In this document: positions 31,920 through 39,691 of the stretch, piece by piece
How the letters are laid out: each line of letters opens with the position of its first letter
Position numbering within the stretch: position 1 is the first letter of the stretch
Assembly (NCBI RefSeq): GCF_001192795.1
Contig: NZ_DF968179.1
Coordinates: 332,311-396,310 of the forward strand
Direction of reading: 5' to 3'
Source of the DNA: Flexilinea flocculi
Lineage (GTDB): Bacteria; Chloroflexota; Anaerolineae; Anaerolineales; Anaerolineaceae
DNA: 64,000 nucleotides
Notes under the pieces: generated by a model
What the model saw: only the letters and a program-made list of their open reading frames with translations
Database searches by the model: none
What the model was told of the DNA's origin: nothing
Made by a program: the position numbers and the translations under genes

Positions 31920-34007
31920 ATGATGGATTTTGACCATGACGAAATCTTCGAAAATTTTGAAGACGAATTTCTAAAAAGAAAACGGAAAAAAAGGCAGGGA
32001 ACGGCCATTCCTCCGTGGATGTTTATTCTATTCATTCTGATCATTATTTTTGCAATCCTTCTCATCAGGAGAAATCCGAAACCTCAGGAGATACTTTCCG
32101 AAACAACACAGCCGAGCTTTGTTTTTACAGAGACGTTTGTAATACCTGATCATACATCATCACCTCAGGCTGAGGCTGAATCTGTAACGATGCTTGATTC
32201 GAACCTGCTGGCACCAAGTTCAACGGCGGTTGCTGTCGAAAGTGCTGATATTTCCACGCTTCAAAATAAAGAAGAATCAATCCTTCAAGTCACAAAAATA
32301 TCCGAAATAATTCCCATTGTCGCAACTGAAGGACACTCTCCGATTTTAACTATCATTCCAGAGAGCACTCAAACAACTCCTGTAAAAGTTACAGGAATAC
32401 CCCAGAATCAATCTGATTTTCCGAAAATGATGACTGAAACCGAATCATCAGAATCGATAATTCCGATTGTTCCGTCTGCGGCACAGCCTGCTGCCATCCA
32501 AATCGCAACAGATCAAAAGGTTGAAATTCAACCATCGGCAACTGTACAGGCTGCAGCAAAGTTCACGGTCAGTGATCAACCACGCACACCGATTGTGATT
32601 CAGAAAACGTCAACAACAATTGGTCAGGAAGCGACATCAGCTCCTGTGGCACCATCAATTGTATTTTCACCGGTGACAAATTCTGTAACTGACGATTCGA
32701 ATTCTTCTCAAACAGTACCTTCTGTAGTCAAAATTGTTCCAACAAAACCGTTAAGCACGCGGACAAATGCTGTCATCGTGACGGTAAATGTCTCAATGGA
32801 AAAAGAAATATCTGAAACTGCCATTCCTGCAGAAGCCACTCAGAACGATCCGGTTGCAGTCAATGCAGTATCTGCTGTCCCTGAGGTAATCGGAACTGAA
32901 ACACAGGTATTGCCAGATTCTACTGAGGCTGTTGCGTCAAACTCGGATACGACACATGAAAATGAGAATTGGTTCAGAAAATTTATAAATTTCTGGAAGC
33001 GATTATTTGGTATAAAGCCGTCAGTTTCTTCTGTTGCTACATTTACTGCAACTGTGGAGGAAAATCCAACGATGGCAGTTCCTCCGGTAGTAACTGAAGC
33101 CACAACAGCGATTATTCAAGCGCACACCACTGAAATTCCGATGGATCGTGAGATGATAACACCGGAAATTTCTGAACTGGTCCATATTGAATCCAGTCCA
33201 ACGAACAATTTTCCGGCAACAATGATTCCAGCCGAGACTTTGTCAGTATCGGAAACGGACATAGCAGAGCCTAAAATTGTCACGGAGCCCAAACAGGAAG
33301 AAGATCTTAGTCTGATTCAAAAGTTGTTGGATTCAATTCAAAGACTCTTCCATAAAGAACCCGAATCGATTCCAACTATATCAGTGATTGAAGAACTGGC
33401 AAAGCAGGAATCAGAAAATAGAACTGCGGATTTACAAACCGTTTCTACACCTCCAATTTCAGAAAGCCAGACTGAGAATGAGGCAACGAAAACTGTTGCT
33501 GCAGTGATTGATGAACCAGCTCGCGATCTACCGAATGCGATTTCAGGACCTGCAAGGACAAGTGAAGTTCCTATTGATGGAAAATTATTCGTGTCGAATC
33601 CTTCATCCATGAAAGATGTGGAAATTACTGCTACTTATTCTGATTTGGATGATGAGCCGCTGAAATTTGAGGATGTTGATTATTCCAATGAACCGACCCG
33701 TACTCCGATTTCAGAGAATACTTCGGAGCCGCTGCCGACAGAAATTACACCTGCAGTTACGAAAATTGATTTGGTGCGAATTATTACCTTGCCGGTTACG
33801 AAACTGACGCCGGTTCGACAGACAACGGTTACTATTTCTTCCCGCGATTCAGGTGCAACCAAGGTGCCCGTCATTCGTGAGACGATACTTCCAGAGACGG
33901 GATTTGCCGACCGATTGAATCTGCCAATGGTTATTTTTGTAATCATGGTTCTGTTGGTGTTGATCTTAAGCGTGCGCGTAATGCGAACAAAAAACCGCAT
34001 GAAGTAA
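31920..34007 (+). CDS. Thr/Ser/Pro-rich surface protein with N-terminal anchor and C-terminal LPETG signal
   Basis: A 695-residue protein. A short acidic-then-basic cytoplasmic tail (KRKRKKR) is followed by a membrane helix at about 32-50. Some 600 low-complexity residues rich in Thr, Ser, Pro, Val and Glu follow. Two amphipathic segments interrupt it (WFRKFINFWKRLFGIK and LLDSIQRLFHKE). The end is a sortase-type signal, LPETG at 657-661, then a hydrophobic stretch and a basic tail (RTKNRMK). Having both an uncleaved N-terminal helix and an LPETG signal is unusual. No sortase gene is in the window. AGAGGA precedes the start. The last codons form part of the terminator hairpin. Confidence 0.72.
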   Translation: MMDFDHDEIFENFEDEFLKRKRKKRQGTAIPPWMFILFILIIIFAILLIRRNPKPQEILSETTQPSFVFTETFVIPDHTSSPQAEAESVTMLDSNLLAPSSTAVAVESADISTLQNKEESILQVTKISEIIPIVATEGHSPILTIIPESTQTTPVKVTGIPQNQSDFPKMMTETESSESIIPIVPSAAQPAAIQIATDQKVEIQPSATVQAAAKFTVSDQPRTPIVIQKTSTTIGQEATSAPVAPSIVFSPVTNSVTDDSNSSQTVPSVVKIVPTKPLSTRTNAVIVTVNVSMEKEISETAIPAEATQNDPVAVNAVSAVPEVIGTETQVLPDSTEAVASNSDTTHENENWFRKFINFWKRLFGIKPSVSSVATFTATVEENPTMAVPPVVTEATTAIIQAHTTEIPMDREMITPEISELVHIESSPTNNFPATMIPAETLSVSETDIAEPKIVTEPKQEEDLSLIQKLLDSIQRLFHKEPESIPTISVIEELAKQESENRTADLQTVSTPPISESQTENEATKTVAAVIDEPARDLPNAISGPARTSEVPIDGKLFVSNPSSMKDVEITATYSDLDDEPLKFEDVDYSNEPTRTPISENTSEPLPTEITPAVTKIDLVRIITLPVTKLTPVRQTTVTISSRDSGATKVPVIRETILPETGFADRLNLPMVIFVIMVLLVLILSVRVMRTKNRMK

Positions 34008-34018
34008 ATGCGGTTTTT
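33990..34018 (+). terminator. Terminator overlapping the end of the LPETG-protein gene
   Basis: AAAAACCGCAT pairs with ATGCGGTTTTT. The loop GAAGTAA contains the stop codon, so the hairpin begins inside the coding sequence. It ends the DUF6754/GlmL cluster. Confidence 0.85.
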
Positions 34019-34020
34019 CC

Positions 34021-34126
34021 CTGCAATTATAAAATTTGGGAGGATTCTTTGTTGTATTGATTATGCGCTTTGTGCACCATCACAACAACAAAGGATCCTC
34101 TCTGTATTTTTCAATATTGTTGACTG
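34021..34126. repeat. Dispersed palindromic repeat, copy 10
   Basis: The left part is CTGCAATTATAAAATTTGGG. The core has AGGATTCTTTGTTGT facing ACAACAACAAAGGATCCT around ATTATGCGCTTTGTGC, and a degraded right end follows. It is located between convergent genes, directly after the terminator. Confidence 0.65.
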
Positions 34127-34152
34127 TTGATTTTTTCTCTGTGTTTTATCGA

Positions 34153-35616
34153 TCAACTGACATTTTCAGCGACTTGATTTCCATATCCCAACAATTCCTT
34201 TACCATTTGATGCGTTCGCCCTTCCGCGTAAACCCGCAAAACCGGTTCGGTGCCGGATGGACGGATAAGCAGCCAGGAATCATCCGCCATGATGTATTTC
34301 ACACCATCGAGCGTACTGATTTCCGCAATTTTTTCTCCGCCGATTGAAGCCGGTGCGTTGTCGATCAGGTATTTGATCATTTCCTTTTTTGCCACCGGTT
34401 TTTTCAACCGCAGATCGGTTCGATCATAAAAGGCGGGACCCACATCGGCAAGGAGTTCGTCGACCAATTCACCCAGTGTGGCGTGGCTGGCGGCAACCAT
34501 TTCCGTGATTAATAGTCCCATGATGATTCCATCTCCTTCAGGAATATGGCCTTTGAAGGAGATACCGCCTGATTCTTCACCGCCGATCAGGACATCTCGT
34601 TCCATCATATGATCAGAAATATGATTGAATCCGACAGGTGTCTCAAACACAGGCAGTCCATATTTTTTTCCAAGACGATCAATCATCCGCGTTGTGGAAA
34701 CAGTCCGTACCAGCGCGCCGTCTAATCCTTTTTTCTCATGCAGGTATTTGATGGAAAGAGCCATAATTTTATGCGGATCGACGAAATTACCTCTCTCGTC
34801 CATCGCGCCAGTCCGATCGGCATCGCCATCGGTTGCCAGTCCTAAATTACCGAGTCCGGAAGCGATCGCGCTTGCCAATGCGCCAAGATTGCGGTTGATC
34901 GGTTCGGGGTGAATTCCTCCGAAACCGGGATTCATCTCACCCCGGATTTCATTTACCTCAACCCCTGTCCCCTGAAGAAGATTCTTGATGACCCCGCGTC
35001 CGGAACCATACATGGAGTCAACAACAACCCTAAGATCCTTTGCATCTGCGATAATGTCGAAATCAATCAGTTTCCGAATATGATTTCCATATTCGAGAAT
35101 TGGATTGAATGTTGATATTAGCCCTATCTCACGTGCTTTATCATAATCCATCAGATTTGGCCCGCGACCTTGCGTTTCATTATCATTGAGGAAGACTTCA
35201 ACCAGCGTACATTGTTCCGGTAATGCAGAACCGCCGTAGGCGGCTTTCAATTTAACGCCGTTATAGCGCGGTGCATTATGCGAGGCAGTGATCATCACGC
35301 CGGCGATGGCGCCATAAAATTTGACAGCATAGGAAATTGCCGGTGTGGGGGCGCAGGATTGGCTGATGAAGACTTTAAATCCGTTCGCAGCTAAAATACG
35401 CGCTACCTCTTTTGCGTATCGGTCGGAAAGGAATCGGGTATCGTATCCGATAACGATTCTGTCTTTATTGGGAATCTGATCAACTTTTGATAGTTCCTCC
35501 CATGAAGATGAAGATACGGCATTGGCTATAGCCTGAGAGACGACTCTCAAATTTTCAAATGTAAATGTGTCGGAAATAACAGCACGCCATCCGTCAGTTC
35601 CAAAATTGATCGCCAT
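34153..35616 (-). CDS. Alpha-D-phosphohexomutase (phosphoglucomutase/phosphomannomutase)
   Basis: Cytoplasmic enzyme interconverting hexose-1-P and hexose-6-P for nucleotide-sugar synthesis. Four signature loops are present: the phosphoserine loop TASHNAPRYNG, the metal loop DGDADRTGAMD, the sugar-binding GGEESGG, and the phosphate-binding RPSGTEPVLR. The 487-residue length and the GEESGG loop are compatible with phosphoglucomutase or phosphomannomutase. GlmM is less likely because it is usually about 450 residues and has a different sugar loop. AGGAGA precedes the ATG. It sits next to glycan genes on the other strand, supplying precursors. Confidence 0.88.
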   Translation of the reverse strand: MAINFGTDGWRAVISDTFTFENLRVVSQAIANAVSSSSWEELSKVDQIPNKDRIVIGYDTRFLSDRYAKEVARILAANGFKVFISQSCAPTPAISYAVKFYGAIAGVMITASHNAPRYNGVKLKAAYGGSALPEQCTLVEVFLNDNETQGRGPNLMDYDKAREIGLISTFNPILEYGNHIRKLIDFDIIADAKDLRVVVDSMYGSGRGVIKNLLQGTGVEVNEIRGEMNPGFGGIHPEPINRNLGALASAIASGLGNLGLATDGDADRTGAMDERGNFVDPHKIMALSIKYLHEKKGLDGALVRTVSTTRMIDRLGKKYGLPVFETPVGFNHISDHMMERDVLIGGEESGGISFKGHIPEGDGIIMGLLITEMVAASHATLGELVDELLADVGPAFYDRTDLRLKKPVAKKEMIKYLIDNAPASIGGEKIAEISTLDGVKYIMADDSWLLIRPSGTEPVLRVYAEGRTHQMVKELLGYGNQVAENVS

Positions 35617-35935
35617 AAAATGAGTCTCCTATGATGTTCTTCTTGATTGGTTTCGGAATAAATATATCACTGATTAGAGAATGGGCGATAAGCGTATGTA
35701 GCCATTGATTTGTACATGTGCATCCTGTTTCCCATTTTTATCGCAATAGAAAAAACTGAATGTTATCTGACAGAGGATATTCAATATTTTCATTCGTATA
35801 ACTTATATTTTAATCCAGTCAGGTGATTTTTTGAGTGTGAAATTTTCTCGAATTCTGATGGATTCTTTCCGGTAAATGGAGTGTTTCAATCCTGAATTTT
35901 TTTTCGTGCTGCGAATTTATAATAATCGTTCGATG
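35617..35935. other. Intergenic stretch between the mutase and NeuD-like gene
   Basis: About 320 bases, A/T-rich, with no gene seen. It should hold the divergent mutase promoter, but no clear consensus pair was found. Confidence 0.4.
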
Positions 35936-36045
35936 CTTAGATTGGATTTTCAAATCAAACGCAAATTTTTATTGTTGAGATGATTTTGCTCTTTGCGCAA
36001 AATCATCTCAACAACATTTAATCCTTCACGTATTTCGAATCGATG
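35936..36045. repeat. Dispersed palindromic repeat, copy 11
   Basis: The core hairpin 35972-36014 has perfect 18-base arms TTGTTGAGATGATTTTGC and complement around a seven-base loop. The right end is TATTTCGAATCGATG and the left end is eroded. The stem sequence differs from copies 2-4 yet stays perfectly paired. Confidence 0.75.
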
Positions 36046-36058
36046 ATTGCTGAATATT

Positions 36059-36064
36059 TATAAT
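36059..36064 (+). promoter_or_regulatory. -10 box close to the NeuD-like start
   Basis: TATAAT only 13 bases before the ATG, so the predicted transcript would have a leader of about seven bases. TTCGAA at the right end of repeat copy 11 stands about 19 bases upstream and might act as a weak -35. Confidence 0.45.
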
Positions 36065-36077
36065 GTAAAATACAGAT

Positions 36078-36761
36078 ATGAAAAAACCGATATTTATCTA
36101 TGGTGCAGGCGGTCATTCGAAGACTGTCATCGATCTGATCCTATCATTAGGCGACTGGGAAATTGTTGGCGTTGTTGACGATGGCGTTGAAACAGGTACG
36201 CTGGTGATGGGGTATCCTGTGCTTGGAAGTGCGAATATTTTATCTTCCCTCCAGGGAGAAGGCATTGTGTCGGTTGTAAATGCGATCGGTGGAATTGGAA
36301 ATTATCAAGTTCGCTGGCGCATTTTTGAACGCCTGCGAAAGATGAATTTTGAGTTTCCAAATTTGATACACCCGACTGCATATATTGAGAAAAGTGTTCA
36401 TCTGGATGAAGGAATTCAAATACTTGCCAAGTCCTATATCAGCAGTGAAAGCCAAATTGGATTTGGCTCCTTAATCAATGCTGGTGTGGTATTATCCCAT
36501 GAGTGTAATATTGGAACTTGTGTTAATTTATCGCCCGGCGCATTGTTGGCAGGGAATGTGGAAGTTCATGATTTTGCTCAGATCGGTATGGGAGCTACGA
36601 TTAATCTTGGTGTGCGGATTGGCAAAGCGGCACGGGTGGGCAACAGCGCTGTTGTAAAAGGAGATGTTCCAGATCAGGGACGCGTCTATGCAGGGACCAT
36701 CTGGCCTTATTCTAAAAATGAAATAATACAAACTGATCGTGATTTTCGAAAAATCGCATAG
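36078..36761 (+). CDS. NeuD/PglD-like sugar acyltransferase (left-handed beta-helix)
   Basis: Acyl-CoA-dependent N- or O-acyltransferase for nucleotide sugars. The N-terminal Rossmann-like part, IYGAGGHSKTVIDLI, is the signature of the PglD/NeuD group. The C-terminal hexapeptide-repeat helix runs from about residue 98 (IHPTAYIEKSVHLDEGIQI) to GNSAVVKGDVPDQG. The likely catalytic His is in VVLSHECNIG. The 227-residue length is normal. It is the first gene of the plus-strand glycan run and is followed after nine bases by a bactofilin. PglD-type enzymes commonly act next to a DegT aminotransferase, as found at 37430. Confidence 0.85.
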   Translation: MKKPIFIYGAGGHSKTVIDLILSLGDWEIVGVVDDGVETGTLVMGYPVLGSANILSSLQGEGIVSVVNAIGGIGNYQVRWRIFERLRKMNFEFPNLIHPTAYIEKSVHLDEGIQILAKSYISSESQIGFGSLINAGVVLSHECNIGTCVNLSPGALLAGNVEVHDFAQIGMGATINLGVRIGKAARVGNSAVVKGDVPDQGRVYAGTIWPYSKNEIIQTDRDFRKIA

Positions 36762-36770
36762 GCATACAAC

Positions 36771-37196
36771 GTGTTTAAAAAAAATCCATCCAGTAATCAA
36801 CCACAATCAGGAACAACCATTGAACGTGTCACATCGGTCTTAGGACCAGGTATTAACTGGCGCGGAAATTTACGAGGAGCTGGCGGTATACGCATTGAAG
36901 GGACATTTGAAGGCGAAATTCAGATTCGCGGAATGGTGGTTGTCGGAGAAACCGGCCGTGTTACTTGTATGAACCTGAGAGCGAATACTGTAGTCATTGC
37001 AGGTACCTTACGCGGAAATATTACTGCAGAACGGCTCGAAATTCGCAGTACCGGCAGAGTTTGGGGGGATGTCAGCGTTGTCAGTTTCTCAACTGAAGAA
37101 GGAGCGTTTTTGCGTGGACAGGTTCGGATGGAGGAAAAAGTGATTATTGAGCCTCCAATGCAGGGTAATCCTAACATTCCTTACTCAAATTTTTAG
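36771..37196 (+). CDS. Bactofilin
   Basis: Polymer-forming cytoskeletal protein of 141 residues. The central right-handed beta-helix core starts near residue 30 (WRGNLRGAGGIRIEGTFEGE) and shows regularly spaced Gly and hydrophobic residues (GMVVVGETGRV, ANTVVIAGTLRGNI, EIRSTGRVWGDV). Short flexible tails sit at both ends, as in the family. Translation begins at a GTG (36771), with AGG upstream. Bactofilins recruit wall or polysaccharide enzymes to defined sites. The position inside a glycan locus suggests spatial organisation of that machinery. Confidence 0.88.
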   Translation: MFKKNPSSNQPQSGTTIERVTSVLGPGINWRGNLRGAGGIRIEGTFEGEIQIRGMVVVGETGRVTCMNLRANTVVIAGTLRGNITAERLEIRSTGRVWGDVSVVSFSTEEGAFLRGQVRMEEKVIIEPPMQGNPNIPYSNF

Positions 37197-37205
37197 GGAA
37201 ATTCG

Positions 37206-37293
37206 ATAAGCTTTCGAGATTTGGGAATACTTTTTTCAAAGAGCGCAAAATTAACACAACAGCATATAATTCTTTTCATCTTTCGAATTGCTG
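37206..37293. repeat. Dispersed palindromic repeat, copy 12 (first of a tandem pair)
   Basis: Left GCTTTCGAGATTTGGG, core with GAGCGCAAAATTAACACAAC, right CTTTCGAATTGCTG. The hairpin is partly lost. It abuts copy 13. Confidence 0.6.
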
Positions 37294-37412
37294 GTATTTC
37301 GAAGGATGGATTGACCTTTCGAATATATAGAAAATATTTTATTCTTGTGGCTTTGCGCTTTGTGTAAAACAATACGTATAACAAAGAATTCTTTTGATAT
37401 TTTGAATTAATG
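37291..37412. repeat. Dispersed palindromic repeat, copy 13 (second of a tandem pair)
   Basis: The left CTGGTATTTCGAAGGATGG and GATTGACCTTTCGAATAT resemble the left part of the copy at 44443. The core is TTCTTGTGGCTTTGCGCTTT and the right end is TATTTTGAATTAATG. It fills most of the gap before the aminotransferase. Confidence 0.6.
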
Positions 37413-37429
37413 ACTTTTTAGGAGCAATT

Positions 37430-38614
37430 ATGGATTATATGAAAAAGTTCAGCATCCCGATGTCCCAACCCGATATTACCGATGAGGAACGGGAAGCTGT
37501 CGCCAGTGTGTTACGGACAAATTATTTAAGTATGGGACCATATGTTCTTGAATTTGAAAGACTTTTTCAGGAATTTACTGGCTGTCGGCATGCAATTGCA
37601 GTCAATTCCGGTACGGCAGGACTTCATTTATGTGTCCGATCTGCCGGATGGAAAGATGGCGATTGGGTCATCACAACACCCTTTTCATTTGTGTCCTCTA
37701 CCAACGCGCTGCTTTTTGAAAGAATTACACCGGTTTTTGTTGACGTGGATCCGACTACCGGAAATATCAATCCGGAACTGGTTGCCGCCGCTGTTCGGGA
37801 TTTGACGGAATCAAGAGAATTGGCGAAACAATGGCTGCCTGAAAAAGGTTTTTCAACGGATGGTGCGCTTAAAGGAATTCTTGCTGTTGACACGTTTGGT
37901 CAGCCTGCCGCTTATGAACAGATCAACACATCTGCAAAAGCTTATCAATTGAAAGTAATTGAAGATTCCTGTGAAGCCTTAGGTGCGATGTATAAAAATC
38001 GGCCTGCAGGTCGGTTAGCCGATTATGGCGTTTTTGCTTTTTATCCGAACAAACAAATCACAACGGGGGAAGGCGGCATTGTCATCACGGATTGTGATGA
38101 GGATGCTGAGTTGATTCGTGCGTTGAGAAATCAAGGAAGAGCGCCTGGCGATACCTGGCTGGATCATTCTTTCTTGGGATATAACTATCGTATGGATGAA
38201 ATGAGTGCCGCGTTAGGGGTAGCACAGATGCGACGTATCGATCAATTGATTCAAGCCCGTGAACAAGTCGCAGCCTGGTATAAAGAGGAATTGTCCAGCA
38301 TCGATGGCGTTGAATGCCCTAATTCAGAACCTACTACGACTCGTGATAGTTGGTTTGTGTATGTGATCCGTCTAAAACCGGGATTGGATCGTTCCGCAAT
38401 TTCTCAACGCATGACCGCGATGGGAGTTCCAGTCCGTCCCTATTTTTCACCGATCCATCTGCAGCCGTATATGAGGGAAAAATTTGGATATGTTCCCGGA
38501 AAATATCCTGTGGCGGAGGATTTAGGACGCCGAGGACTGGCGATTCCCTTTTCCGGAAAAATGACTCGTGAACAAGTTCAGGAAGTTGCATCTATTATTC
38601 AGCAATCTTTGTAA
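37430..38614 (+). CDS. DegT/DnrJ/EryC1/StrS-family sugar aminotransferase
   Basis: PLP-dependent enzyme that transfers an amino group to a keto nucleotide sugar. Visible: NYLSMGPYVLEFE, AVNSGTAGLHL, the PLP-binding Asp-Ser-Cys-Glu of EDSCEALGA, and the Schiff-base Lys in FYPNKQITTGEGG. The C-terminal region has the usual RPYFSPIHLQPYM. The 394-residue length fits. GGAGC precedes the ATG at five bases. Together with the NeuD/PglD-like acyltransferase this points to synthesis of an acylated amino sugar. The keto-sugar-producing dehydratase is not in the window. Confidence 0.88.
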   Translation: MDYMKKFSIPMSQPDITDEEREAVASVLRTNYLSMGPYVLEFERLFQEFTGCRHAIAVNSGTAGLHLCVRSAGWKDGDWVITTPFSFVSSTNALLFERITPVFVDVDPTTGNINPELVAAAVRDLTESRELAKQWLPEKGFSTDGALKGILAVDTFGQPAAYEQINTSAKAYQLKVIEDSCEALGAMYKNRPAGRLADYGVFAFYPNKQITTGEGGIVITDCDEDAELIRALRNQGRAPGDTWLDHSFLGYNYRMDEMSAALGVAQMRRIDQLIQAREQVAAWYKEELSSIDGVECPNSEPTTTRDSWFVYVIRLKPGLDRSAISQRMTAMGVPVRPYFSPIHLQPYMREKFGYVPGKYPVAEDLGRRGLAIPFSGKMTREQVQEVASIIQQSL

Positions 38615-38632
38615 TTTTTATTACCTGAATCT

Positions 38633-39544
38633 ATGGCAAACGCAGAAATTTCAAAATACCAGTTTTCTCCGGAACGAACGCTTGGACTTTTTGTACATCT
38701 TCCTTTGCTCCTTTTATTGGTTCTGCTGGATTTTGCTGGTTTTCTGTTTTTTTTTCGTCAAAAGCCAGGATTGCTTTTCTTTGTCCTGTTGATTATTTCT
38801 CTTTTGCTGTTGATTCCGATATTTTTCATCGGTTATCGAACGTTGGCTTTAATCTTTTCATCCTATCGAATGGAGCGAGACGGATTTCATATCCAATGGG
38901 GATTACGAAAAGAGATTATTCCGCTTACTGAGATTGAATGGATTCGCACTCCAAAAGAAATGCCATTTGAAATACCCTGGTCATTTCTTCCGATGCCGGG
39001 AGCATATCTTGGAAAGGTCTCTACAGAGAATTATCCATTAATGGAATTTATTGCTTCAGATGTGCTGACAATGCTTTTCATTGGCACATCGCGCTGTATC
39101 TATGCGATATCACCTGCAAAACCACGCTTATTTTTAGAGTCTTTTTCCCGTATTTTACAGCTTGGATCACTTTCTGAGATTGAATGGCAAACGATCCGAC
39201 CGGTTGACTGGTTATCTGAATCCTGGAAAAATCGGACTGCACGTTTTGCTGTTATTACTTCGATAACTTTGTTATCCTTCTTATCGCTCTGGATCGGATT
39301 TCGTTTTTCATCTCATCAGGTGATTCAGTTGGGGTATTCTGCAGCAGGAATTCCACAAGAATCGATTCCTGTCGAAAATGTTTTACTGATACCCATATTT
39401 GGCGTCCTATTTTGTTTTTTTGATTTATTTATCGGAATGCATTTTTATCAACAGGATTCTACGCGCCAAATGGCAGATTTTTTTTGGATCGCCAGTGTGT
39501 TAGTTTCATTTCTGCTGGTTTTGTCCGGAATTGCTGTCTTATGA
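38633..39544 (+). CDS. Membrane protein with a bacterial PH-like domain
   Basis: A 303-residue protein with two membrane helices near the N-terminus (about 26-45 and 52-75). A cytoplasmic domain of about 100 residues follows (MERDGFHIQWGLRKEIIPL, IEWIRTPKE, SRCIYAISPAKPRLFLESF). Two more helices lie toward the C-terminus. The middle domain has the strand pattern of bacterial PH (bPH) domains. It starts 18 bases after the aminotransferase stop, so it is likely in the same operon. The function is unknown; bPH proteins often organise membrane complexes. Confidence 0.65.
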   Translation: MANAEISKYQFSPERTLGLFVHLPLLLLLVLLDFAGFLFFFRQKPGLLFFVLLIISLLLLIPIFFIGYRTLALIFSSYRMERDGFHIQWGLRKEIIPLTEIEWIRTPKEMPFEIPWSFLPMPGAYLGKVSTENYPLMEFIASDVLTMLFIGTSRCIYAISPAKPRLFLESFSRILQLGSLSEIEWQTIRPVDWLSESWKNRTARFAVITSITLLSFLSLWIGFRFSSHQVIQLGYSAAGIPQESIPVENVLLIPIFGVLFCFFDLFIGMHFYQQDSTRQMADFFWIASVLVSFLLVLSGIAVL

Positions 39545-39691
39545 TACAAACGAACAGCAAGATTTGAGGAATGATAAAAAAACTTTGCCGTATTTTACAG
39601 TAGTGCAAATGAATTTTTTTATGTTACGAGTTACTGATTTTGAAACACTGCGGAAAAGAAATATAAAAAAGAAAATGGTTCTATCATTGCT

